The notes beneath the pieces are model-generated. The model worked only from the letters and a program-made list of their open reading frames with translations, did not search any database and had not been told where the DNA came from. The translations under genes and the position numbers were made by a program. This document shows, in pieces, positions 1 through 7,572 of a stretch of 39,604 bases of DNA. Source of the stretch: Bacteroidales bacterium. GTDB taxonomy: Bacteria; Bacteroidota; Bacteroidia; Bacteroidales; VadinHA17. Within the stretch, counting starts at the first letter, position 1; the number at the start of each line of letters is the position of its first letter. Where the stretch lies: NCBI GenBank assembly GCA_003141895.1, contig PLNT01000008.1:41808-81411 (forward strand). The letters are read 5' to 3'.

Positions 1-39
1 CGAATCGCCTCTTCTTCCACCTAGAAATCCCATAAATGA

Positions 40-70
40 CTGTCATCCCGAGCATTAGCGAGGGATCCCC
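40..70. repeat. Short dispersed repeat-like sequence
   Basis: A short stretch reads TGTCATCCCGAGC, a few variable bases, then GCGAGGGATCCC. I recall this pattern as a frequent intergenic repeat in Bacteroidota genomes, but only one copy is in this window, so repeat status cannot be shown here. The rest of 1-227 holds no convincing reading frame, only this stretch and the repeat at 133-220. Confidence 0.4.
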
Positions 71-132
71 TTATCTTTTTAACGCTATTAGTAAAGGATT
101 CTAAAACCCATGTATAAAGATGAAAGGGTAGT

Positions 133-220
133 GCCCCACTAAAGGGGGGTCAAATATCAGTATTTTAATAAATCCATTAAGGATACTGAATTCGTCGCCA
201 CCGCGAAGCGGAGGGGGTGG
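133..220. repeat. Intergenic hairpin repeat, family B copy 1
   Basis: The element begins with CCCCACTAAAGGGG, has an AT-rich core (TTTAATAAATCCATTAA, then ACTGAATTCGTC) and ends with CCGC-GAA-GCGG followed by AGGGGG. The core is nearly the same as that of the copy at 23421-23580 (TTTAATAAATTCATTAA, then ACTGAATTAGTC), so this is a true dispersed repeat. It lies just downstream of the minus-strand hydrolase gene, where it could also act as a transcript 3' end hairpin. Confidence 0.7.
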
Positions 221-227
221 TTGAAAA

Positions 228-1019
228 TCATGAGAGTTGATTTACAAAATCAGTGATTGCTTTCAGGGATTTCTCCGGCTCTTCAATGAATCCCAGATGT
301 CCTGATTTATTCAGAATAACTTTTTTCGCATTTAAAGGCAAATTCACATTTGTCTGAACTTTTTCGCATGGAATATAACTATCCATCGTTCCTAGGATCC
401 ATATACATGGTACTTTCCCCTCCTCCATTATTGACAACCGCGATGGTCTTATCATCATCCCATTCAGAACCGCTATTATTCCTCCTTCAGGAATCCGTGA
501 AGCAATATCTTTGGATCTCTGCAGTTCATCAGCGAACTTTTCAAGATTTGAAGGGGCGAACATTCTGAGAACATTATCAGGATACATTAGATTCTTTTTC
601 CCCATTTTCACTATTCCAATTTCACGCTTTCTCTTTTCAGTTGTTTCCGGCGTATCTGCAAAGGGTGAAGAATGGAAAAGACAATACCCTGAGAGCCTGT
701 CAAAAAAAAGTTCAAGGAACGCCAATGTAACATACCCTCCAAGAGAATGGCCTGTAATAAATACTTTTGTAAGACCAAGATGATCGATCAGTTCTTTAAT
801 TACACCAGCCATAAATTCCATGCTGTGCGTTTCACCATAAATATCCGACAGACCGCTGCCAGGAAGATCTACATTTATGACTCTGAATTTTGAGGCCAGG
901 TCCACTGCAAAACCATTCCATGACTCTGAAGATTCCAGGTAACCGTGAAGTAGTACAATTGCATGTCCTATACCCGAATCAGAATAGTTAATTCTACCTC
1001 CTTTGTATGGGAAAAACAT
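228..1019 (-). CDS. Alpha/beta-fold hydrolase
   Basis: A 263-residue single-domain alpha/beta hydrolase of the usual length for esterase-like members. The oxyanion-hole motif LLHG is near residues 23-26, the nucleophile elbow GHSLGG puts the catalytic serine at 92, and the likely acid and base are D213 (GTMDSYIP) and H241 (SGHLGF), so the triad is complete. There is no signal peptide, so it should be cytoplasmic. The fold covers esterases, haloperoxidase-like and C-C bond hydrolases, and nothing visible fixes the substrate. It is divergent from sdhC and does not appear to share an operon with any gene in the window. Confidence 0.9.
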   Translation of the reverse strand: MFFPYKGGRINYSDSGIGHAIVLLHGYLESSESWNGFAVDLASKFRVINVDLPGSGLSDIYGETHSMEFMAGVIKELIDHLGLTKVFITGHSLGGYVTLAFLELFFDRLSGYCLFHSSPFADTPETTEKRKREIGIVKMGKKNLMYPDNVLRMFAPSNLEKFADELQRSKDIASRIPEGGIIAVLNGMMIRPSRLSIMEEGKVPCIWILGTMDSYIPCEKVQTNVNLPLNAKKVILNKSGHLGFIEEPEKSLKAITDFVNQLS

Positions 1020-1112
1020 CTTAATAAATTTATTGCTTTTGTAAAGGTATTAATTCTCCCTAAATGCATTAATACTGATCATTGAAATGTTCATTGTGAT
1101 AATAATCATCTT

Positions 1113-1144
1113 ATTGTAATTTTGATTTAATACCGCTAACTTTG
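1113..1144 (+). promoter_or_regulatory. Candidate sdhCAB promoter (Bacteroidota type)
   Basis: TAACTTTG at 1137-1144 fits the Bacteroidota -7 consensus TAnnTTTG and is preceded by ATTG at 1113-1116 with 20 bp spacing (consensus TTTG, 19-21 bp). A second match, TAATTTTG at 1117-1124, also has an ATTG 20 bp upstream (1093-1096). Either would give a leader of roughly 45-70 nt before the sdhC start at 1196. The motif match is seen; activity is inferred. Confidence 0.55.
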
Positions 1145-1195
1145 AAAGACTTCCTTCTCCGGACAAAAAGATAAACTCTAAACATTTATTGACCA

Positions 1196-1840
1196 ATGAG
1201 TAAAATTTTGTTTTCCTCAATTACCAAAAAACTGGTAATGGCATTAGCCGGCTTATTCTTGCTCACCTTCTTACCGGTACATTTGTTCATTAATCTGATG
1301 CTGCTCAAAAGTGATCCCGGACCATTTAACACGGCAGCACATTTTATGGCAACGTTTCCCCTGATAAGGATCATGGAGATTGTTCTTTTCGTTGCAATTT
1401 TTGTGCACATTTCCTGGGGAATTTTTATACAGATTAAGAATTGGCTCGCTCGTCCGGTTGGTTATGTTTCAGCCAATAAATCGGAAACATCATTCTTCTC
1501 CCGCTTCATGATCTGGACAGGAGCAACAATTCTTACCTTTTTTGTCCTTCACTGGTTCAATTTCTATTTCATAAAAATCGGATTAGTTCCCGGAAATGCC
1601 GAAGATTTTTATTCTGTCGCTCATAAACTTTTTAAAATTCCGGCCTACGATATTATTTATCTCACCTGTTTCGCAATCCTGGGATTTCACCTTTACCATG
1701 CATTTTTTTCAGCGTTCCAGACAATTGGTTTAAGCACCAGTTTCTGGAGTCCAGTTTTAAAAGTAATTGCAACCATTTATGCTATTGTAATACCTGCGTG
1801 CTTTGCTTTAATTTTGATCACTTTGTGGCTTTTCAGATAA
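1196..1840 (+). CDS. sdhC: Succinate dehydrogenase/fumarate reductase cytochrome b subunit
   Basis: The 214-residue membrane anchor of a single-anchor (type B-like) succinate:quinone oxidoreductase, which holds heme b and the quinone site. About five hydrophobic helices are visible. Histidines at 29 (PVHLF), 71 (VHISWG), 119 (VLHWF) and 165/168 (FHLYH) lie within or at the ends of helices and are candidate heme ligands, as in diheme SdhC/FrdC proteins. It is the first gene of sdhC-sdhA-sdhB, with 10 bp to sdhA. No separate sdhD is present, as expected for this type. Whether the enzyme runs as succinate dehydrogenase or fumarate reductase in vivo cannot be read from sequence. Confidence 0.93.
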   Translation: MSKILFSSITKKLVMALAGLFLLTFLPVHLFINLMLLKSDPGPFNTAAHFMATFPLIRIMEIVLFVAIFVHISWGIFIQIKNWLARPVGYVSANKSETSFFSRFMIWTGATILTFFVLHWFNFYFIKIGLVPGNAEDFYSVAHKLFKIPAYDIIYLTCFAILGFHLYHAFFSAFQTIGLSTSFWSPVLKVIATIYAIVIPACFALILITLWLFR

Positions 1841-1850
1841 ATTTACACAC

Positions 1851-3770
1851 ATGGGAAAATTAGTTTCAAAAATACCAGATGGTCCGCTGAGAAATAAATG
1901 GACAAACTATAAATCCTCAGTTAAACTTGTAAGTCCGGCCAATAAGAAAAAACTCGAGATCATTGTTATCGGTACAGGATTGTCTGGAGCCGGAGCTTCT
2001 TCATCTCTGGGCGAACTAGGATACAATGTAAAGACCTTCTGTTACCAGGATTCTCCAAGAAGAGCACATTCTGTTGCAGCACAGGGCGGAATCAATGCCG
2101 CCAAAAACTATCAGAATGATGGTGACAGCACTTTCAGATTGTTTTATGATATGATAAAAGGCGGCGACTTCAGGGCACGTGAGGCAAATGTGTACCGGGC
2201 TGCTGAAGTTAGCAACCAGGTTATAGACCATTATACCGCGCTTGGCGTACCTTTTGCCCGTGATTACGGAGGTACACTTGATACAAGATCATTTGGCGGT
2301 GTTCAGGTCTCACGTACTTTCTATTCAAAAGGACAAACAGGACAGCAATGTCTCCTCGGTGTATATTCATCATTGAACAGACAGATAAAGAAAGGAAATG
2401 TAACGATGTACCCCCGGCGGGAAATGCTTGATCTTGTATTGATTGATGGAAAGGCTCGCGGGATTATTGCCAGAAACCTTGTCACCGGGGAAATCGAAAG
2501 ACATTCTGCGCATGCAGTCGTTCTCGCTACAGGTGGTTATGGAACAATATATTTTCTTTCTACTCTTGCTGTAAACTCCAATGCATCAGCAGTGTGGAAA
2601 GCACACAAAAAAGGTGCATTTTTTGCAAATCCCAGTTTCATCCAGATACATCCTACATCTGTTCCACAGCTCAATGAATTTCAGGCAAAGCTGACTCTTA
2701 TGTCAGAATCCCTGCGCAATGATGGACGAATATGGGTTCCAAAATTAAAAGGCGATAAACGTCCGGGAAATGAAATACCGGAGGAGGAAAGAGATTATTA
2801 TCTTGAGAGAAGATACCCTGCCTTCGGGAACCTTGTTCCGCGCGATGTGGCATCAAGGGCAGCAAAAGAACGTTGCGATGCAGGTTACGGGATAGGGGAT
2901 ACCGGTCTCGCAGTTAATCTTGATTTCAGGGACGCAATTAAAAAGCAGGGGAAAAAGGCTATCGAAGAAAAATACGGTAATCTTTTCAACATGTACAAAA
3001 CAATTACAGGTATTGATTCATATATTGAACCGATGCAGATTTATCCTGCAGGACACTATACTATGGGCGGATTATGGGTTGATTATGAACTGATGACAAC
3101 AATACCAGGCCTTTATGCAATCGGTGAAGCCAATTTCTCCGATCATGGGGCAAACCGTCTTGGGGCTAGTTCTCTGATGCAATGTTCCGGTGATGGTTAT
3201 TTTATTCTCCCGGTTACAATAGGTAACTATCTGTCAGAAGAAATAAAAGTGCCAAAAATCACAACTGACAAACCTGAATTTGAAGAGACGGAAAAAATAG
3301 TTGTTGAAAGGCTAAATAAATTTCTTTCTATTAAGGGGAGACAGAATGCTGCTTCTTTTCATAAAAGACTTGGTAAAATTATGTGGGACTATTGCGGAAT
3401 GGTCCGTAATGAAGAAGGTCTCAAAAAAGCACTTGGTCTGGTTAGAGAACTCAGGGATGAATTCTGGAAAGACCTTAATGTTCCCGGAGATTCAAATATG
3501 GTTAACCAGGAGCTTGAAAAAGCAGGCAGAGTGGCCGACTATTTTGAGCTGTCAGAACTTCTTATAACCGATGCATTAAATAGGAAAGAATCATGCGGGG
3601 CCCATTTCAGAGAAGAATATCAGACGCCCGATGGAGAAGCCCTCAGAAACGATGAAGAATTCGCATATGTTGCTGCATGGGAATATGGAGGAGAAGGCAA
3701 ACCCCACATTCTCAATAAAGAAGATCTTAAATTCGAGGAAGTAGAGTTAAAGGTAAGGAGCTATAAATAA
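1851..3770 (+). CDS. sdhA: Succinate dehydrogenase/fumarate reductase flavoprotein subunit
   Basis: A 639-residue catalytic subunit that interconverts succinate and fumarate using covalent FAD. The dinucleotide-binding motif GTGLSGAG is at residues 41-48. The FAD-linking histidine is H73 in [15 protein letters not shown]. The substrate-site motifs HPTS (267-270), PRDVASR (330-336) and HYTMGG (402-407) are intact, and the FAD-domain signature [17 protein letters not shown] follows near 425-441. The length fits the longer flavoproteins of the Bacteroidota/epsilon type. It sits between sdhC (10 bp upstream) and sdhB (125 bp downstream); that second gap is unusually long and holds repeat-like DNA. 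Confidence 0.96.
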   Translation: MGKLVSKIPDGPLRNKWTNYKSSVKLVSPANKKKLEIIVIGTGLSGAGASSSLGELGYNVKTFCYQDSPRRAHSVAAQGGINAAKNYQNDGDSTFRLFYDMIKGGDFRAREANVYRAAEVSNQVIDHYTALGVPFARDYGGTLDTRSFGGVQVSRTFYSKGQTGQQCLLGVYSSLNRQIKKGNVTMYPRREMLDLVLIDGKARGIIARNLVTGEIERHSAHAVVLATGGYGTIYFLSTLAVNSNASAVWKAHKKGAFFANPSFIQIHPTSVPQLNEFQAKLTLMSESLRNDGRIWVPKLKGDKRPGNEIPEEERDYYLERRYPAFGNLVPRDVASRAAKERCDAGYGIGDTGLAVNLDFRDAIKKQGKKAIEEKYGNLFNMYKTITGIDSYIEPMQIYPAGHYTMGGLWVDYELMTTIPGLYAIGEANFSDHGANRLGASSLMQCSGDGYFILPVTIGNYLSEEIKVPKITTDKPEFEETEKIVVERLNKFLSIKGRQNAASFHKRLGKIMWDYCGMVRNEEGLKKALGLVRELRDEFWKDLNVPGDSNMVNQELEKAGRVADYFELSELLITDALNRKESCGAHFREEYQTPDGEALRNDEEFAYVAAWEYGGEGKPHILNKEDLKFEEVELKVRSYK

Positions 3771-3895
3771 AGGCACAGGGCTGAGGGCGCAGGGCTCAGG
3801 GAAGAAAAGAGATCCCTGATATCCCAGTGTTCTGAGCTCTGTGCACTGAGCATTTAACGATTAACAACAAACGACAAACGATAAATATCCAGCAT
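3771..3895. repeat. Repeat-like insert between sdhA and sdhB
   Basis: This 125-bp spacer is unlike its surroundings. It holds near-duplicate G-rich words (CAGGGCTGAGGG, then CAGGGCTCAGGG), an imperfect inverted partner of the first word (CTGAGCTCTGTGC at about 3832-3844), and an A/C-rich tract of short near-repeats (AACGATTAACAACAAACGAC, then AAACGATAAA) running almost up to sdhB. No reading frame is visible. It looks like a small repeat element inserted in the operon; its effect on sdhB expression is unknown. Confidence 0.55.
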
Positions 3896-4630
3896 ATGAA
3901 GTTAACGCTTAGGATCTGGCGGCAGAAAAATGCCACCGCAAAAGGGAACTTTGAGACCTACCAGATGGATAATGTATCTCCCAGGATGGCATTCCTCGAG
4001 ATGCTTGATGCTTTGAATAAAAAGCTTGTAGAAGAGGACAAAGATCCTGTCGCGTTTGATCACGATTGCCGTGAAGGGATCTGCGGATCCTGCGGTATGT
4101 TTATTAACGGACATCCGCATGGCCCTGTTCCCGCAATAACAACCTGTCATCTCTCAATGAGATTTTTTAAAGATGGAGATACAATCTGGATTGAACCCTG
4201 GAGAGCAAAACCTTTCCCTGTAATCAAGGATCTCATTGTTGACAGAAAAGCTTTTGACACGATCATGATCGCTGGTGGATTTATTTCAGTAAATGCCGGG
4301 GCCGCCCCTGAGGCAAATTCAATTCTCGTACCCAAAACAAAATCTGATATGGCTTTTGATACAGCAATATGTATCGGATGCGGTGCCTGTGTTGCAGCTT
4401 GTAAGAATGCTTCTGCAATGTTGTTCGTTTCAGCTAAAATTTCACAATACGCTCTCTTGCCGCAAGGGCGTGTTGAGGCAAAAGAACGTGTAAGAAAGAT
4501 GGTTGAAAAAATGGACGAAGCAGGATTCGGGAATTGCTCAAACACAGGAGCATGTGAAGCTGAATGCCCTAAAGAAATAAAGCTTGTTGATATCGCACGT
4601 CTCAGAAGGGAATTCATTAAGGCTTTCTGA
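3896..4630 (+). CDS. sdhB: Succinate dehydrogenase/fumarate reductase iron-sulfur subunit
   Basis: A 244-residue electron-transfer subunit linking the flavoprotein to the membrane anchor. The plant-type [2Fe-2S] ligands are C58, C63, C66 and C84. The ferredoxin-like C-terminal half has C159-x2-C162-x2-C165-x3-C169 and C214-x5-C220-x3-C224. By family precedent, C159/C162/C165/C224 would bind the [4Fe-4S] cluster and C169/C214/C220 the [3Fe-4S] cluster. All 11 ligands are present, so the enzyme looks functional. It is the last gene of sdhCAB, separated from sdhA by the unusual insert at 3771-3895. Confidence 0.95.
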   Translation: MKLTLRIWRQKNATAKGNFETYQMDNVSPRMAFLEMLDALNKKLVEEDKDPVAFDHDCREGICGSCGMFINGHPHGPVPAITTCHLSMRFFKDGDTIWIEPWRAKPFPVIKDLIVDRKAFDTIMIAGGFISVNAGAAPEANSILVPKTKSDMAFDTAICIGCGACVAACKNASAMLFVSAKISQYALLPQGRVEAKERVRKMVEKMDEAGFGNCSNTGACEAECPKEIKLVDIARLRREFIKAF

Positions 4631-4754
4631 AAGAACTCTTCAATTTTCATGAATCGCTTCTTTGCGTGCTATGTGGTTAAAAAACTTCTTAAAAAGCCCA
4701 AATATCAAAACATGTCATTTTAAGGGAGGATGTGGTTCCGGAAAAATTTCACAC

Positions 4755-4789
4755 ACTTCAACTTCTGTATTGAAGTTATTGTATATTTG
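4755..4789 (+). promoter_or_regulatory. Candidate promoter with overlapping inverted repeat (operator?)
   Basis: TATATTTG at 4782-4789 matches the TAnnTTTG -7 box and lies about 85 bp before the DUF4434 start. No good TTTG is found at the -33 spacing. In its place is a perfect 7-bp inverted repeat, ACTTCAA (4755-4761) and TTGAAGT (4770-4776), with an 8-bp spacer. A symmetric site over the -33 region would suit an activator or repressor of the sugar operon. The sequences are seen; the regulatory role is inferred. Confidence 0.4.
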
Positions 4790-4874
4790 TCATAGTACTG
4801 ATTATTTTATTTACTAAGTACAGCCTCCTTACAAATTTTAATGGTGGAGATCACCTTTTTAATCTTTTTAAAAA

Positions 4875-5966
4875 ATGAAAGCAGAACATTCACGCCGCGA
4901 TTTTCTTACAAAATCAGCTTTAGCAGGTATGGCAACCCTGGCAGTTCCAATAACTGCATGCGCAAGTAAAGATTCTGTTGCAGTTCCTGTCGTCTATCCC
5001 GAATCGAAACTCATAGTTCCGAAGGGAAATGCCTTAACCATTACTGGCACATTTCTGGATGAAATATCACACGATATTCCGCACCAGAACTGGGGTGAAA
5101 AAGAGTGGGATGCCGAGTTCGGTTACATGAAGGCAATCGGTATTGATACAGTCATTATCATTCGGTCAGGTTATAGAAAATTTATAACCTACCCTTCCGA
5201 ATATCTTCTTAAAAAAGGCTGTTATATGCCATCTGTCGACCTGCTTGACATGTATCTGAGGCTGGCTGATAAATACGGTATGAAATTCTATTTCGGTTTA
5301 TACGATTCAGGTAAATACTGGGACACTGGTGACATGTCGTGGGAAGTAGAGGATAATAAATATGTCATTGACGAGGTATGGAAGAATTACGGGAGTAAGT
5401 ACAAGAGTTTCAAGGGATGGTATATCAGTGGTGAAATAAGCCGAAAGACAAAAGGAGCTATTGGAGCATTCCATACTATGGGAAAACAATGTAAAGATGT
5501 CTCGGGTGGCCTTCCAACATTTATATCACCATGGATTGACGGTAAAAAAGCTGTGGAGGCTGCTTCAGGTGATATAACCAAAGCGAAATCGGTTTCTGTA
5601 CAGGAACATGAAAAAGAATGGGGAGAAATCTTTGATGGAATTCATGATGTTGTTGATGCCTGTGCTTTTCAGGATGGCCATATCGATTATGATGAACTCG
5701 ATGCGTTCTTCTCTGTGAATAAAAAGCTTGCCGAAAAATACGGAATGAAATGCTGGACAAATGCAGAAACATTTGACCGGGATATGCCAATAAAGTTTCT
5801 CCCGATAAAATTCGATAAACTACGACTTAAGCTTGAAGCTGCAAAACGGGCTGGTTATGATAAAGGAATTACCTTCGAGTTTTCACATTTCATGAGTCCC
5901 CAGTCCGCTTATATACAAGCAGGTCACCTGTATGATCGTTACAAGGAATATTTTAATATTAAATAA
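4875..5966 (+). CDS. Tat-exported DUF4434-type lipoprotein, glycosidase-like
   Basis: A 363-residue protein with a twin-arginine signal (SRRDFLTKSALAG, residues 6-18) leading to a plausible lipobox ending at C29 (ITAC), so it is probably exported folded and lipid-anchored. The mature part resembles the DUF4434 family, a predicted TIM-barrel fold related to glycoside hydrolases. Two acidic residues are placed as in retaining clan-A glycosidases: E187 in GWYISGE and E298 in CWTNAET, about 110 residues apart. That reading is inference. It stands first in a run with a sugar MFS transporter and an AGE-family epimerase, which suggests it releases or binds a sugar for that pathway. No activity can be named from sequence. 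Confidence 0.75.
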   Translation: MKAEHSRRDFLTKSALAGMATLAVPITACASKDSVAVPVVYPESKLIVPKGNALTITGTFLDEISHDIPHQNWGEKEWDAEFGYMKAIGIDTVIIIRSGYRKFITYPSEYLLKKGCYMPSVDLLDMYLRLADKYGMKFYFGLYDSGKYWDTGDMSWEVEDNKYVIDEVWKNYGSKYKSFKGWYISGEISRKTKGAIGAFHTMGKQCKDVSGGLPTFISPWIDGKKAVEAASGDITKAKSVSVQEHEKEWGEIFDGIHDVVDACAFQDGHIDYDELDAFFSVNKKLAEKYGMKCWTNAETFDRDMPIKFLPIKFDKLRLKLEAAKRAGYDKGITFEFSHFMSPQSAYIQAGHLYDRYKEYFNIK

Positions 5967-6010
5967 TTATAGTATGCACAAACCTAAAAGATTCTGTTGG
6001 TTAATTTGAA

Positions 6011-6090
6011 TTACCCCCTTCCCATCCTTCCCCCAAGGGGGAAGGCGAAACAAACCTTTCCCCCTTGGGGGAAATTAGAAAGGGGGTAAA
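6011..6090. repeat. Palindromic intergenic repeat, family A copy 1
   Basis: An 80-bp imperfect palindrome. The left arm runs TTACCCCCTTCCC...TTCCCCCAAGGGGGAAGG, the short loop is CGAAACAAA, and the right arm is close to its reverse complement, ending AAAGGGGGTAAA. Each arm has its own self-complementary core (CCCCCAAGGGGG, CCCCCTTGGGGG). The same element occurs at 18713-18793 in the opposite orientation. It lies between the DUF4434 gene and the MFS gene and, if transcribed, would fold into a strong hairpin that could attenuate read-through or protect the upstream mRNA. Confidence 0.85.
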
Positions 6091-6136
6091 AAAATAACAA
6101 TGAATATTCTTGAATATATACATTACACAATAAATT

Positions 6137-7552
6137 ATGAAGGAACATTCGAATCAAATAGTATATGTGGTCTGGCTTTCAATAGTGGCTTCACTTGGAG
6201 GATTTCTTTTCGGATATGATACAGCAGTTATCTCGGGAACGGTCGATCATGTATCGGCACAGTTTAATCTTAATGACATAACCAAAGGATGGTACGTAGG
6301 ATGTGCCCTGGCAGGTTCAATAGCAGGTGTTATGGTAGCCGGCTCGTTGAGTGATAAATTCGGACGCAAAATTGTTTTGTTGCTTTCCGCGGTATTGTTT
6401 TCAATTTCAGGTCTTGGTTGCATGGTTGCAGGCAATGAAGTTCAGCTTGTTATCGCACGTATAATGGGTGGTATAGGAATTGGCGTTGCTTCTGTCATTT
6501 CACCACTGTACATTGCTGAAATATCGGTCCCGAGTTTCCGGGGCAGACTGGTTTCGATGTATCAGCTGGCAATTACTGTAGGTTTTCTGGGAGCATATTT
6601 AGCAAATTATGGCCTCCTCCATTATTCGGAAGCCTTAGTTGCAAAAGGAGCAACATCAGGTTTATACGGCAAGATATTTGCGACTGAAATTTGGCGGGGT
6701 ATGTTAGGTATGGAAGCACTACCCGCTCTATTGTTTTTCATTGTGCTTTTCTTAATACCTGAAAGTCCCCGCTGGCTTATTGTTAAAGGCCAGGAACTTA
6801 AAGCTTCAATAATTCTTAAAAAAATCTATGGCGAAAAAGAAGCCGGAGTCCAGGTTAATAATGTAAAAAACATAATCGCAAGTGAAACGCATTCAGACTG
6901 GCGCATGTTATTTCAACCCGGCTTCAGATTGGCACTATTTATAGGAGTAGCCCTGGCGATGCTCGGCCAGTTAATGGGTGTGAATGCTGTACTATATTAC
7001 GGCCCGACAATTTTCAAAGAAAGTGGATTATCAACCGGTGATTCACTGTTTTACCAGGTATTAGTCGGCCTGGTTAATATGCTCACAACAATCCTGGCAC
7101 TTATTATTATCGATAAGGTTGGAAGAAAGCAGCTGGTTTACTGGGGTGTTTCCGGAATGATAATAGCGCTGGTTCTGATTGGAGTTTACTTTGCATTTGG
7201 AGTAAATCTGAATCTTCCACACGTATTTCTTTTAATATTTTTTCTTTTCTATATTTTCTGTTGTGCTATTTCGATTTGTGCTGTCATCTTTGTACTTCTA
7301 TCTGAGATGTACCCTGTAAAAGTCAGAGGCGCAGCCATGTCAATAGCAGGTCTGTCCCTCTGGATCGGTACATATCTTATTGGCCAGCTCACTCCACTGA
7401 TGCTTACAACATTTACTCCTGCGGGCACTTTCTGGCTTTTTGCTCTAATGTGTGTTCCATATATGCTTATTGTATGGAAATTACTTCCTGAAACAACCGG
7501 TAAATCCCTGGAAGAAATCGAAGAAATGTGGATTCAGAAGGGAAAAAAATAA
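6137..7552 (+). CDS. Sugar-porter (SP family) MFS transporter
   Basis: A 471-residue, 12-helix inner-membrane symporter of the XylE/GLUT-like sugar-porter family. Family signatures are DKFGRK (73-78), PESPRW (208-213), DKVGRK (326-331) and PETTGKSLEEIE (451-462). Compared by eye with E. coli XylE from memory, the sugar-site positions are largely changed: the QQxxGxN motif reads GQLMGVN (277-283), the GPxxW segment before LLSE reads CAVIF (381-385), and the helix-11 Gln is Leu. The substrate is therefore probably not plain xylose or glucose. The gene lies 20 bp upstream of the AGE-family epimerase and downstream of the DUF4434 lipoprotein gene, so it likely imports the sugar that the epimerase uses. 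Confidence 0.88.
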   Translation: MKEHSNQIVYVVWLSIVASLGGFLFGYDTAVISGTVDHVSAQFNLNDITKGWYVGCALAGSIAGVMVAGSLSDKFGRKIVLLLSAVLFSISGLGCMVAGNEVQLVIARIMGGIGIGVASVISPLYIAEISVPSFRGRLVSMYQLAITVGFLGAYLANYGLLHYSEALVAKGATSGLYGKIFATEIWRGMLGMEALPALLFFIVLFLIPESPRWLIVKGQELKASIILKKIYGEKEAGVQVNNVKNIIASETHSDWRMLFQPGFRLALFIGVALAMLGQLMGVNAVLYYGPTIFKESGLSTGDSLFYQVLVGLVNMLTTILALIIIDKVGRKQLVYWGVSGMIIALVLIGVYFAFGVNLNLPHVFLLIFFLFYIFCCAISICAVIFVLLSEMYPVKVRGAAMSIAGLSLWIGTYLIGQLTPLMLTTFTPAGTFWLFALMCVPYMLIVWKLLPETTGKSLEEIEEMWIQKGKK

Positions 7553-7572
7553 TAAATTAATACTTAATAGTC

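Noticed and set aside
4147-4650. 167-residue antisense frame over sdhB
   Set aside because: It is a shadow of a strongly recognised gene, without its own domain or promoter.
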